This document shows, in pieces, positions 1 through 8,376 of a stretch of DNA of 64,000 bases (its first letter is position 1; every line of letters begins with the position of its first letter). A program made the translations under genes and the position numbers. The stretch covers positions 744,001 to 808,000 of the forward strand of contig NC_018514.1 of NCBI RefSeq assembly GCF_000292915.1, written 5' to 3'. The notes under the pieces are model-generated. The model searched no databases, was not told where the DNA came from, and saw nothing but the letters and a program-made list of their open reading frames with translations. Source of the DNA: Burkholderia cepacia GG4. Its GTDB lineage: Bacteria; Pseudomonadota; Gammaproteobacteria; Burkholderiales; Burkholderiaceae.

Positions 1-641
1 GTCCACTTGACGAGCTGGTACGGGCCCGAGCCGGCATCGTTGGTCTTCAGCCAGCCGCTGCCGAGATCGTTGCCCTGCTGGTGCGACAGCAGCAGCTTCT
101 TGTCGAGGACCGACGCCGGGCACGCGCTCAGCACGTTGAGCACGAAGCTCGGTGCGTACTTGCGGTCGGTTTCGAGCACGAAGGTCTGCGGATCGACCGC
201 GCGCACCTTCTGCATCACGTTCGCCTTCGTGAGGCCGAGATCGGCCAGCACGCCTGCCGGACCCTTGTCGAGCAGGATGGTGCGCTGCAGGGACCACGCG
301 ACGTCGTCGGCGCTGACCGGGTTGCCGGAATGAAAGGCGAGGCCGGGGCGCAGCTTGAACGTGTAGGTGACGCCGTCGGCGCCGACCGTCCACGCTTGCG
401 CGATCTGCCCGTCGAAGCGCGTCGGGTCCTTCAGGTCGACCCGCACGAGCCGTTCATAGGTGTTCGCGACGTACTCGGACGGCACGAGTTCGTAGATTTC
501 GCTCGGATCGAGGGTCGTGAATTCGCCGAGCTGCGTGGCGACGACGAAAATGCCGGGCGGCGTTGCGGCTTGTGCCGGCAGCGCCGGAACAAGCGCGACG
601 AGCGCAGCGCTGACGAACAACCGGGACAGCAGATGCTTCAT
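1..641 (-). CDS. Peptide ABC transporter substrate-binding protein (N-terminal part)
   Basis: The reverse strand encodes the first ~213 residues of a family 5 extracellular solute-binding protein (DppA/OppA type); the 3' part lies outside the window. The start is the ATG at 641, followed by a Sec signal peptide (MKHLLSRLFVSAALVALVPA, then an AQA cleavage site) with no lipobox cysteine, so the product is probably a free periplasmic protein. Family hallmarks seen are the stretch around LDPSEIYE, then YERLVR, the TYTFKLRPGLAFHSG block and the VSADDVAWSLQR block that precedes the ligand-binding lobe. By family it captures oligopeptides or dipeptides for an ABC importer. Permease and ATPase genes would lie beyond the left edge; specificity cannot be told. 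Confidence 0.85.
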   Translation of the reverse strand, partial: MKHLLSRLFVSAALVALVPALPAQAATPPGIFVVATQLGEFTTLDPSEIYELVPSEYVANTYERLVRVDLKDPTRFDGQIAQAWTVGADGVTYTFKLRPGLAFHSGNPVSADDVAWSLQRTILLDKGPAGVLADLGLTKANVMQKVRAVDPQTFVLETDRKYAPSFVLNVLSACPASVLDKKLLLSHQQGNDLGSGWLKTNDAGSGPYQLVKW

Positions 642-749
642 GCGGGCTCCGTGGGAAAGGAATCGTGGTGCGATTCTCTCATCGACGGCGGCCCGGATGA
701 AAATATTCGATGGGCGCGCGGAACGGCGCCCAGGAGAAGCGGCGTGCGG

Positions 750-768
750 GCCGGGCGAGGCGCCCGGC
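750..768 (-). terminator. Hairpin after the small lipoprotein gene
   Basis: A perfect 8-bp stem (GCCGGGCG / CGCCCGGC) with a 3-nt loop lies 6 bp beyond the stop of the lipoprotein gene on the minus strand. There is no U-tract after it, so it is only a weak terminator candidate. Confidence 0.35.
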
Positions 769-773
769 GCCGG

Positions 774-1106
774 TCAGATCACGCAGCGCGCGATCGCGAA
801 GCGCATCGCTTCCTCGGCCGGCTCGCTGCCGGAACCGCGCACGACCTTGACGACCGAACCGTTGCCGGACGGCGTGAGCGTGACGAAGTACGAGCGCGAC
901 CCGACGGTGATGTCGGTCACGCCGTTGTGCTGCGACCGCTCGGTGCCGGACAGGCGGCTGTCGAGGCAATTGGCGATCGCGTGGGCCGGACGCGCCGACG
1001 ACACGTAGATCATCGGCGCCGAACCGGACGCGGCGGAATCGGACGAGGGCGCCGAGCCGCAGGCGGCGAGCAGGGCGGCGGGAAGGAGCAACAGGAATCG
1101 TTTCAT
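774..1106 (-). CDS. Small putative lipoprotein, unknown function
   Basis: 110 residues. The N-terminus MKRFLLLLPAALLAACGSAP is a lipoprotein signal with the lipobox LAAC (Cys16), so the mature protein should be lipidated and anchored in the inner or outer membrane. The start at 1106 was preferred over the longer upstream reading because the signal sequence begins there. The rest is a small soluble domain with two further cysteines (in IANCLDSRL and the C-terminal ARCVI), which could form a disulfide, and a polar Ser/Gly-rich middle (SYFVTLTPSGNGSVVKVV) that reads like beta strands. I do not recognise a named family; homologues of this type are common hypothetical proteins in Burkholderia. Confidence 0.75.
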   Translation of the reverse strand: MKRFLLLLPAALLAACGSAPSSDSAASGSAPMIYVSSARPAHAIANCLDSRLSGTERSQHNGVTDITVGSRSYFVTLTPSGNGSVVKVVRGSGSEPAEEAMRFAIARCVI

Positions 1107-1292
1107 GATCGGGATCGTCGTGTGTCTCGTGTCGAGGCTGGGGCGCGGGGTACGCGAAACGCGGAGCTTCGCAACGACGCCGCCGAAATCGTGTCGGTAT
1201 TGACGGTCGAGTCGATACGGGCGGCGAGTGACGTCGGAGTATACCCGCGGCACTTGACGCGAATGGCCCGCTGAAACGATTCGATACAACAA

Positions 1293-1323
1293 GCGCCCGC
1301 TGTCGCACGGCGGCAGCGGGCGT
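1293..1323 (-). terminator. Stem-loop between two minus-strand genes
   Basis: A perfect 9-bp stem (CGCCCGCTG at 1294-1302, CAGCGGGCG at 1314-1322), extended by A-T pairs on both sides, lies just downstream of the minus-strand gene that ends at 1356. It is a plausible rho-independent terminator with a short T-run. Confidence 0.6.
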
Positions 1324-1355
1324 TTCAAGCGATGGCGAATTGACGCTTGCCGGCG

Positions 1356-1685
1356 TTACTGGCCGATCTTGTGGCTGACCGCATTTTCCTGCTGGTTCAG
1401 CACGTGCTTTTCGCTCTGCGTTATGTGGCCGCGATCCTGCGCGGCCATGTCCCGCTCTTCCTGGCGGATCTTGCGGTCGTCACGGTGCAGGCGCGCGGCC
1501 TGTGCGTGCGACATCTCGCCTTCCATCACTTCGTGATGGATCCGGCGATTCTGGTTGGCGAGACGCTGATTGACCTCTTCGCGGCGTGGATGCGCTTGCT
1601 GCCACGGCGTTTCGGCGAACGCGGTGCCGGTCAGCACCGACATCAAGGTGGCGGCGATCGCGAGATGGCGGGTAAGGGCTCGCAT
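1356..1685 (-). CDS. Small secreted helical protein, unknown function
   Basis: 109 residues. It begins with a Sec signal peptide (hydrophobic core LAIAATLMSVLTG, cleavage likely after TAFA), giving a mature, highly charged, cysteine-free protein of about 85 residues. The mature part is rich in Arg, Gln, Glu and His and should be almost entirely alpha-helical: it includes RLANQNRRIHHE, GEMSHAQAARLHRDDR, IRQEERDMAAQDRGH and LNQQENAVSHKIG. Similar small Burkholderia exported proteins have the same pattern of helix, 'G-x-[IL]-[ST]' turn, helix, but I know of no assigned function. It is probably periplasmic, and the ATG at 1685 is the only sensible start. Confidence 0.7.
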   Translation of the reverse strand: MRALTRHLAIAATLMSVLTGTAFAETPWQQAHPRREEVNQRLANQNRRIHHEVMEGEMSHAQAARLHRDDRKIRQEERDMAAQDRGHITQSEKHVLNQQENAVSHKIGQ

Positions 1686-1956
1686 GACGTTTTCTCCTGT
1701 CGTAGCGCGCCCGAATCATGGGCGCTTGTCGAAAAAACGCGGCAGGTGCCCCGGCTGTTGACGTTTCAGCCTGTATCGATTGCAAGTCTTTATTACGTCA
1801 GCGAGCGCCGGATCGGGGCTCAGGTGCAGCAGCGAACGTGCGGCGTCGATCTGCTGCGTGGCGTCGTGCTGCTGAGGCGGATCGCGGCCGCGGCCGCCGC
1901 GGATGGCGGCTTCCTGCGCGGCCGTCGCGACTGAATGGCGCGGCGCGGGCAGCGCG

Positions 1957-2877
1957 TCAGGTGAGCTGGTATGCCGGGCCGGGCGTCACTTCGGCCGGCA
2001 GCGGTTCGCGGTTCAGTTCGAGCAGCGTACGCTCGATCATCCGCGTCATCGCATCGAGCGCGAGGTGGTTCGGCCCGTCGCCGAACGGCTCGGCGATCGC
2101 GTGCGCGATCGCATCGAGCGCGATCAGCGTATAGGCGACGAACACGGTGACGAACGGCGTCGCCGCGCCGATCGAATCGACGAGGCCGAACGGCAGCAGC
2201 ACGCAGTATGCGTAGATGGTCCGGTGCAGCAGCACGTCGTACGAGAACGGGATCGGTGTCGACGCGATGCGTTCGCAGCCGCTCACCATCGACACGAGAT
2301 CGTCGAGGCGCGCGTCGAGCATCCACAGCCGCGTATCGGCGAGATGGCCCGCATCGGCGCGCGCGGCTAATGCTTCGCGCAGTTCGTGCACGATCGCGAT
2401 CGGCGCATACCGGGCGGCGACGATGCGCGCATAGGTAGCGCTGTCGAGCAGCGTGCGCAGGTCGGCCGCCGGATCGGTGCCGCGCAGTTGATGCTTCAGC
2501 GCATAGACGAACGCGACGACCTTGCGGACGAACGCGCGGCGCGCCGCGTCGTCAGCGTCGATCGCGCCGTAGCAGAGCGCCTGCGACACCAGTGTGCGCG
2601 TGGCGGTCAGCACGCCGCCCCACAGCTGCCGCCCCTCGCGGTAGCGTTCGTAGCTCGCGTTGTTGCGAAACCCCGCGAAGATCGCGAGCGTGAGGCCGAT
2701 CAGCGTGAACGGCGTCGGGTTCAGCGGCACCTTTTCGCCGAGCACGCGGCCGCCGCCCCACACCGCGACGAGGCTGATCGCGAGCGTCAGCACGAGCTGC
2801 GGCAGGATGGTCGGCAGCACCGAGCCGTTCCAGACGAGCAGCATCCGCAGCCAGTGCTCGCGCGGCCGAACGATCAT
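1957..2877 (-). CDS. Bestrophin family anion channel (YneE/UPF0187-like)
   Basis: 306 residues, the usual length for bacterial bestrophins. The N-terminal signature MIVRPREHWLRMLLVWNGSV, then two hydrophobic helices and the GFRNNASYERYREGRQLWG motif, are diagnostic of the family. Bacterial bestrophins form pentameric channels in the inner membrane that conduct anions or, in some species, cations. The protein carries further hydrophobic helices near residues 210-250 (YDVLLHRTIYAYCVLLPFGLVD). It starts 12 bp after the stop of the upstream molybdopterin oxidoreductase gene on the same strand, so the two are very likely cotranscribed. Confidence 0.88.
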   Translation of the reverse strand: MIVRPREHWLRMLLVWNGSVLPTILPQLVLTLAISLVAVWGGGRVLGEKVPLNPTPFTLIGLTLAIFAGFRNNASYERYREGRQLWGGVLTATRTLVSQALCYGAIDADDAARRAFVRKVVAFVYALKHQLRGTDPAADLRTLLDSATYARIVAARYAPIAIVHELREALAARADAGHLADTRLWMLDARLDDLVSMVSGCERIASTPIPFSYDVLLHRTIYAYCVLLPFGLVDSIGAATPFVTVFVAYTLIALDAIAHAIAEPFGDGPNHLALDAMTRMIERTLLELNREPLPAEVTPGPAYQLT

Positions 2878-2889
2878 CGCGGCGCTCCG

Positions 2890-5214
2890 TCAGGCGGCGG
2901 CCGCGGCCGGCGCGGCCGCGCGATGCAGCAGCACGGGCACCGACTTCGACGTCGGCGTGTTGCACACGTCGCCGACGCTGTCGAGCGGCACCAGCGGGTT
3001 CGTTTCCGGGTAGTACGCGCCGATGCAGCCGCGCGGGATGTCGTATTCGACCAGCAGGAAGCCGTCCGCGCGCCGCTCGATGCCGTCGTGCCACACGGTT
3101 TCCATGTCGACCCAGTCGCCGGCCTTCAGGCCGAGCATCGCGAGGTCGTCGCGGTTCGCGAACACCACGCGGCGCTGGCCGAACACGCCGCGATAGCGGT
3201 CGTCGAGCCCGTAGACGGTCGTGTTGTACTGGTCGTGCGAGCGCGTCGTCATCAGCGTCATCAGGCGCTCGCCATGCAGCGCGCGGGCGCGCTGGATCGG
3301 CGTGTCGGTCGGCAGTGCATGCGCGATGAAGTTCGCCTTGGCCGTCGGCGTCAGCCATTCGCGGTCGCGCGATGCGACGCGCAGGTGGAAGCCGCCCGGC
3401 CGCGCGATGCGCGTGTTGTAGTCGTAGAAACCGTCGAGCGTCGCCTCGATCGCGTCGCGGATCTTCGCGTAGTCGTCCTTGTACGCGAGCCAGTCGATCT
3501 TGCCGCTGCCGAACAGCGCATGCCCCATGTGCGCGACGATCGCGGGCTCCGACATCAGGTTCGGCGATGCAGGCTTGTTCATCCCGTACGACACGTGAAC
3601 CATGCTCATCGAATCCTCGACCGTCACGCCTTGCGCGACGTTGTCCTGCAGGTCGATCTCGGTGCGGCCGAGCGTCGGCAGGATCAGCGCGTCGCGGCCG
3701 TGGATCAGGTGGCTGCGGTTCAGCTTCGTCGTGATGTGAACCGACAGGTCGCAGCGGCGCATGCCTTCCCACGTGCGCGGCGTGTCGGGCGTCGCCATCG
3801 CGAAGTTGCCGCCGAGGCCGATCAGCACCTTCACGTGGCCTTCGAGCATGCCCTCGATCGTCTCGACGACGTCGTAGCCGTGGTGGCGCGGCGGCTCGAA
3901 GTCGAACACGTGGCCGAGCCGGTCGAGGAACGCCTGCGACGGCTTTTCCTCGATGCCGACCGTGCGGTTGCCCTGCACGTTCGAGTGGCCGCGCACCGGG
4001 CACAGGCCCGCGCCGGGGCGGCCGATGTTGCCGCGCATCAGCATCAGGTTCGTCAGCATCTGCACGGTCGCGACCGAATGCTTGTGCTGCGTGATGCCCA
4101 TCCCCCAGGTCGCGATCACACGCTCGCTGCGCGCATAGAGCTGCGCGAGGCCGTCGATCTGCTCGTACGGCACGCCGCTTTCGGCCGTCAGCGCGGACCA
4201 GCTTTCGTTGCGCAGATCGTCGGCGAACGCGTCGAAACCGGCCGTGTGCTCGCCGATGAACGCGGTGTCGAGCACGCGCGGCGCGCCGGCGGCACGCGCG
4301 GCATCGTCGAGTTCGAGCACGCGCTTCGCCATCCCCTTGATCAGCGCGAAATCGCCGCCGATCGTCGGCTGGATGAAGGTCGACGCGATCTTGGTGCCCG
4401 ACATCGTCAGCATCTCGAGCGGGCTTTGCGGATCGGCGAAGCGCTCCAGCCCGCGTTCCTTCAGCGGGTTGATCGACACGATCGTCGCGCCGCGCTTCGC
4501 GCATTCGCGCAGCTCGCCCATCATCCGCGGATGGTTGGTCGCCGGGTTCTGGCCGAAGATCAGCAGCGTGTCGGCATGCTCGAAGTCGTCGAGCGTGACG
4601 GTGCCCTTGCCGACGCCGACCGATCCCGGCAGCCCGCGGCTCGTCGCCTCGTGGCACATGTTCGAGCAGTCGGGGAAGTTGTTCGTGCCGTACAGCCGCA
4701 CCAGCAGCTGGTACAGGAACGCCGCTTCGTTGCTCGCGCGGCCGGACGTGTAGAACGCGGCCTGGTTCGGGTCCGGCAGCGCGCGCAGGTGGCGCGCGAT
4801 CAGCTCGAACGCGTCGTCCCACGCGATCGGCACGTAGCGGTCGGTTTGCGCGTCGTACACCATTGGGTCGGTCAGGCGGCCGTGCTGTTCGAGTTCGAAA
4901 TCCGTCTGTTCGAGCAGTTCGGTGACCGTGTGCGCGGCGAAGAATTCGGGCGTCACGCGCTTGCTCGTCGCTTCGGCGGCCACGGCCTTCACGCCGTTTT
5001 CGCAGAATTCGAACGTCGACGCGTGCTGGCGGTCGGGCCACGCGCAGCCCGGGCAGTCGAAGCCGTCCGGCTGGTTCTGGCGCAGCAGCGTGCGGTAGTT
5101 GCCGCCGGCGACCTTTTCCTTGATCAGGTTGATCGTGACGGCCTTCAGCGCCCCCCAGCCGGCGGCCGGGTGGGTGTACGGTTCGATGCGCGCGGCGGCG
5201 GATTTCTTTTTCAT
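2890..5214 (-). CDS. FdhF/YdeP-family molybdopterin oxidoreductase
   Basis: 774 residues when started at the ATG at 5214 (MKKKSAAARIEPY); a longer in-frame reading upstream has no better support. The family is related to formate dehydrogenase H. Seen in order are an N-terminal FDCPGCAW...FCENG cysteine cluster (residues ~42-62), the NFPDCSNMCHEATSRGLPGS molybdopterin region, the GQNPATNHPRM cofactor loop, and a C-terminal molydopterin-dinucleotide-binding domain (TTRSHDQYNTTVYGLDDRYR; QRRVVFANRDDL). There is no TGA/selenocysteine. E. coli YdeP of this family has been linked to acid resistance, but the substrate is not established. It has no signal peptide, so it is probably cytoplasmic. It forms a likely operon with the bestrophin gene and is divergent from a MocR regulator. 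Confidence 0.88.
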   Translation of the reverse strand: MKKKSAAARIEPYTHPAAGWGALKAVTINLIKEKVAGGNYRTLLRQNQPDGFDCPGCAWPDRQHASTFEFCENGVKAVAAEATSKRVTPEFFAAHTVTELLEQTDFELEQHGRLTDPMVYDAQTDRYVPIAWDDAFELIARHLRALPDPNQAAFYTSGRASNEAAFLYQLLVRLYGTNNFPDCSNMCHEATSRGLPGSVGVGKGTVTLDDFEHADTLLIFGQNPATNHPRMMGELRECAKRGATIVSINPLKERGLERFADPQSPLEMLTMSGTKIASTFIQPTIGGDFALIKGMAKRVLELDDAARAAGAPRVLDTAFIGEHTAGFDAFADDLRNESWSALTAESGVPYEQIDGLAQLYARSERVIATWGMGITQHKHSVATVQMLTNLMLMRGNIGRPGAGLCPVRGHSNVQGNRTVGIEEKPSQAFLDRLGHVFDFEPPRHHGYDVVETIEGMLEGHVKVLIGLGGNFAMATPDTPRTWEGMRRCDLSVHITTKLNRSHLIHGRDALILPTLGRTEIDLQDNVAQGVTVEDSMSMVHVSYGMNKPASPNLMSEPAIVAHMGHALFGSGKIDWLAYKDDYAKIRDAIEATLDGFYDYNTRIARPGGFHLRVASRDREWLTPTAKANFIAHALPTDTPIQRARALHGERLMTLMTTRSHDQYNTTVYGLDDRYRGVFGQRRVVFANRDDLAMLGLKAGDWVDMETVWHDGIERRADGFLLVEYDIPRGCIGAYYPETNPLVPLDSVGDVCNTPTSKSVPVLLHRAAAPAAAAA

Positions 5215-5366
5215 GATGCGGGTGTCAGGGGCGATGGGTGAAGCGTACGCGCGGCACCCCGGGCGCTGTGTGTACACCTGCTCGCTTCAAAAAAGAGTAC
5301 AGTTTCGGCCATTCAGGCAGTGCGGACCGCAACTGTGTTGTTGAAGGGAAGTTGAAAGGGAGGCGC
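5215..5366. promoter_or_regulatory. Divergent control region between the oxidoreductase and mocR genes
   Basis: This 150-bp region separates two divergent starts. It contains the palindrome GTGTACAC (5270-5277) and, about 20 bp away, a second GAGTACAG element (5293-5300), separated by an A-rich run. GTAC-centred repeats are plausible binding sites for the GntR-type N-terminal domain of the adjacent MocR protein; that link is inference. Confidence 0.4.
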
Positions 5367-6788
5367 GTGAAGCGTTACGAACAACTGGCCGACGAGCTGC
5401 AGACCCAGATCGAGCGCGGCGTGTACCGGCCCGGCGAGCGGATTCCGTCGGTGCGGCAGGCGAGCCGGCAGCAGCAGCTCAGCGTCACGACCGTGCTGCG
5501 CGCGTACCTCGTGCTGGAAAGCCGCGGCCTGATCGAGAGCAGGCCGCAGTCGGGCTATTTCGTGCGGGCGCGCGCGGCGGCGCCGGCCGCGGCGGAATTG
5601 CATACGTCCGCGCCGGCGGCCGAGCCGTCGTCGGTGGACGTGAGCCGGCTCGTGCTGTCGACGCTGCGCTCGATCGCGCGCGACGACGCGGTGCCGCTCG
5701 GCTCGCCGTACCCCGATGCATCGCAGTTCCCGGTGCAGCGTCTCGCGCGCTACGCGCAGGCGATCGGGCGGCGGCGCACGCGCTGGGGCGTGATCGACGA
5801 CCTGCCGCCCGGCAACCAGGAGCTGATCCGCCAGATCGCGCGGCGCTACGCGGAGCGCGGGATCGCGGTCGAGCCGGGCGAGATCGTGATGACGATCGGC
5901 GCGACCGAGGCGATCAACCTGTGCCTGCAGGCCGTCGCAAAGCCTGGCGACACGATCGCGGTCGAGTCGCCGACGTTCTACGCGATGCTGCACGCGATCG
6001 AGCGGATGGGCATGCGCGCGCTGGAGGTGGCGACGCATCCGGGCGACGGCATCGATCTCGACGCGCTCGCCCGGATCCTCGAGCGCGAGCGCATCGCGGC
6101 GTGCATGGTGATGCCCAATTTCCAGAATCCGCTCGGCTTCCAGATGCCCGATGCGCGCAAGCGCGCGCTCGTCGAGCTGCTGGCGAAGCACGGCGTGCCG
6201 GCGATCGAGAGCGACGTCTATCACGAGCTGCATTTCGGCGACACGACGCCGAGCGCGCTGAAGTCGTACGACCGCGAGGGGCTCGTGCTGCATTGCGCAT
6301 CGTTCACGAAGAGCCTGTCGCCGCGCTACCGGATCGGCTGGGCGATGCCGGGCCGCTATCGCGACCAGGTCGAGAAGCTGAAATTCCTGAACACGCTCGC
6401 GACGCCCGCGATCGAGCAGCTTGCGATCGCCGAATACCTGAAGTACGACGGCTACGATTTCCATCTGCGGCGGATGCGCAAGCAGTATGCGCAGCAGGCG
6501 AGCCTGATGAGCGCGATGGTGCGGCGCTTCTTCCCGGACGGCACGCGGCTGTCGCAGCCACAGGGCGGGTATGTGCTGTGGGTCGAGCTGCCGCCGCAGG
6601 TCGATGCGATGAAGCTGTATGCGCTCGCGCTGGCGCAAGGGATCACGGTCGGGCCCGGCCACATGTTCTCGGCGACCGCCGATTACCGGCATTTCATCCG
6701 GCTCAACTACAGCTATCCGTGGTCGCGGCAGATCGAGGACGCGCTGAAGGTGCTGGGGCGGCTCGCGTCGGAGTGCGCGGGGCGGTGA
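5367..6788 (+). CDS. MocR-type transcriptional regulator (GntR wHTH + aminotransferase fold)
   Basis: 473 residues from the GTG at 5367, preceded by AAAGGGAGG; spacing is short, and a TTG at 5352 is an alternative. Residues ~1-70 form a GntR winged helix (YEQLADELQTQIERGVYRPG; IPSVRQASRQQQLSVTTVLR; LESRGLIESRPQSGYFV). The rest is a fold-type I PLP aminotransferase domain with the AINLCLQAVAKPGDTIAVESP segment, the NFQNPLG motif, and the PLP lysine in SFTKSLSPRYRIGW. MocR proteins use PLP or an amino-compound adduct as effector. The position, divergent from the oxidoreductase/bestrophin operon, suggests that it controls that operon. Confidence 0.9.
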   Translation: MKRYEQLADELQTQIERGVYRPGERIPSVRQASRQQQLSVTTVLRAYLVLESRGLIESRPQSGYFVRARAAAPAAAELHTSAPAAEPSSVDVSRLVLSTLRSIARDDAVPLGSPYPDASQFPVQRLARYAQAIGRRRTRWGVIDDLPPGNQELIRQIARRYAERGIAVEPGEIVMTIGATEAINLCLQAVAKPGDTIAVESPTFYAMLHAIERMGMRALEVATHPGDGIDLDALARILERERIAACMVMPNFQNPLGFQMPDARKRALVELLAKHGVPAIESDVYHELHFGDTTPSALKSYDREGLVLHCASFTKSLSPRYRIGWAMPGRYRDQVEKLKFLNTLATPAIEQLAIAEYLKYDGYDFHLRRMRKQYAQQASLMSAMVRRFFPDGTRLSQPQGGYVLWVELPPQVDAMKLYALALAQGITVGPGHMFSATADYRHFIRLNYSYPWSRQIEDALKVLGRLASECAGR

Positions 6789-6815
6789 GGGGGCGCCGTG
6801 CTGCGCGGTTGCCGG

Positions 6816-6838
6816 CGGCGGCCCGTTGCTGGCCGCCG
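6816..6838. terminator. Hairpin between convergent mocR and mscS genes
   Basis: A CGGCGGC / GCCGCCG stem (extended by one G-C pair) with a 9-nt loop sits in the 59-bp gap between two convergent genes. It could serve both strands; no U-tract is obvious. Confidence 0.35.
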
Positions 6839-6847
6839 CGGTGATCA

Positions 6848-8089
6848 TTACCGCGCGTGCGGCGCCTGCAGTTCGGCTTGCACTGCGCCGGCCATCCGGC
6901 GCATGTCGAAGCCCGACGGGTGCTGGTACACGCGCAATCCGAACTCCGGCAGCACCGCGATCAGGTGATCGAACAGGTCGGCCTGGATCGTCTCGTAGTC
7001 GACCCAGCTCGTCGTGTCGGTGAAGCAGTACAGTTCGAGCGGAATGCCTTCGGCCGTCAGCGGCAGCTGGCGCGCCATGCAGGTCATGTCGCGGCGAATC
7101 CGCGGATGCCCCTTCAGGTAGTTCGCGACATACGCGCGGAACGTGCCGAGATTCGTCAGCTGGCGGCGGTTTGCCGGGCAGTCGCCGGCCGCGCCGAGCG
7201 TACCGTTCCATTGAGCGATCGCGTCGACCTTGTCTTCCAGGTAGTCCTTCAACAGCGTCAGGCGTTCGAGCCGTTCGATTTCGTCGTTGCCGAGAAAGCG
7301 CACGCTCGTCGCGTCGACGAACAGCGCGCGCTTGATGCGGCGCCCGCCGGCTTCGGTCATGCCGCGCCAGTTCTGGTAGCTCTCGGTGATCAGCTTCCAC
7401 GTCGGCACCGTGATGATCGTGTGATCGAAGTTCGCGACCTTGACCGTGTTCAGCGTGATGTCGATGACCGTGCCGTCCGCGCCGGCCGACGGCATCGTGA
7501 TCCAGTCGCCGATCCGCAGCATGTCGTTCGACGACAGCTGCACGCCTGCGACGAGGCCGAGCAGCGTGTCCTTGAAGATCAGCATCAGCACCGCGGACAT
7601 CGCGCCGATGCCGGACAGCAGCAGGCCGATCTGCTTGCCGGTCGCATCGCCGATCACGACGAGCGCGGCCGTGATGAACATCACGAGCTTGACGAGCTGC
7701 ATCGCGCCTTTCAGCGACAGGCGCGGCTGGTCGCGCTGGCTCGTGCGATGCGAGTGTTCGAGCGCGGACAACGTCGCGCTGATCGTCATCGACACCAGGA
7801 ATACGATCAGCGCGAACAGCACCTTGTCGGCGGCCTGGGTGGCCGCGGCCGGGATGCCGGGCACCGCGCCGAGCCCGAGCTTGACCACGACGAACGGGAC
7901 GATGCGGTTCAGCCACTTGAATGCGCCGAACTCGAACAGCGCGTCGTCGATGCGGGTGGCCGACAGCCGCGCGAGGCGCGCGACCACGCGGAACAGCAGG
8001 AAATGGACGGCGGCCGTGATCGCGCCGGCGGCGGCGAGCAGGATGAGGATACCGACGAGCGGCGCAAACCAGGATTCGTTCAGGGTCAT
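6848..8089 (-). CDS. MscS-family mechanosensitive ion channel (YbdG-like)
   Basis: 413 residues from the ATG at 8089 (MTLNESWFAPLVGILILLAA); the upstream in-frame extension lacks a membrane or signal character. There are four to five N-terminal helices, then the MscS pore/beta-domain core: LLSGIGAMSAVLMLIFKDTLLGLVAG (TM3-like, with the Gly/Ala packing motif) followed by VQLSSNDMLRIGDWITMPSAGADGTVIDITLNTVKV, the classic beta-domain signature. A long cytoplasmic C-terminal domain (IKRALFVDATSVRFL to the end) resembles E. coli YbdG. The protein releases solutes on hypo-osmotic shock or responds to osmotic stress in the inner membrane. It stands alone, divergent from sulP. Confidence 0.9.
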   Translation of the reverse strand: MTLNESWFAPLVGILILLAAAGAITAAVHFLLFRVVARLARLSATRIDDALFEFGAFKWLNRIVPFVVVKLGLGAVPGIPAAATQAADKVLFALIVFLVSMTISATLSALEHSHRTSQRDQPRLSLKGAMQLVKLVMFITAALVVIGDATGKQIGLLLSGIGAMSAVLMLIFKDTLLGLVAGVQLSSNDMLRIGDWITMPSAGADGTVIDITLNTVKVANFDHTIITVPTWKLITESYQNWRGMTEAGGRRIKRALFVDATSVRFLGNDEIERLERLTLLKDYLEDKVDAIAQWNGTLGAAGDCPANRRQLTNLGTFRAYVANYLKGHPRIRRDMTCMARQLPLTAEGIPLELYCFTDTTSWVDYETIQADLFDHLIAVLPEFGLRVYQHPSGFDMRRMAGAVQAELQAPHAR

Positions 8090-8376
8090 AGGGGCAGCCA
8101 GGGTCCTTCTCGTGCATTGAATCGGCGCCGCGGCGCGGCGCGCGCCCGGTGAAGGGCGCATGTAAGGGACCGTGATTGTGCCATCGGGTTCCTGGCGGGT
8201 GCCGAACATTCATGTCATTAGGTTCCCGAACATGCTCACCGTTGCGCGGATTTTCCGTGTGTCCTCGTGTTCGCGTCGCGCAATACACTGTGTACTTGCC
8301 ATGCGATGCCCGCTCGGGGCACGATGCGCGAACGACTTCGCGAACCCCGTTGCCACGTCATTCACGCATTTCACGC

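Noticed and set aside
2386..5241. A 951-codon open frame antisense to the molybdopterin oxidoreductase
   Set aside because: Low-complexity Arg/Val/Ala composition with no motifs; the true gene is on the other strand with cofactor-binding motifs.
5313..8288. A 991-codon minus-strand frame spanning the mocR and mscS region
   Set aside because: It runs antisense to mocR and out of frame over mscS, both of which have complete family motifs.
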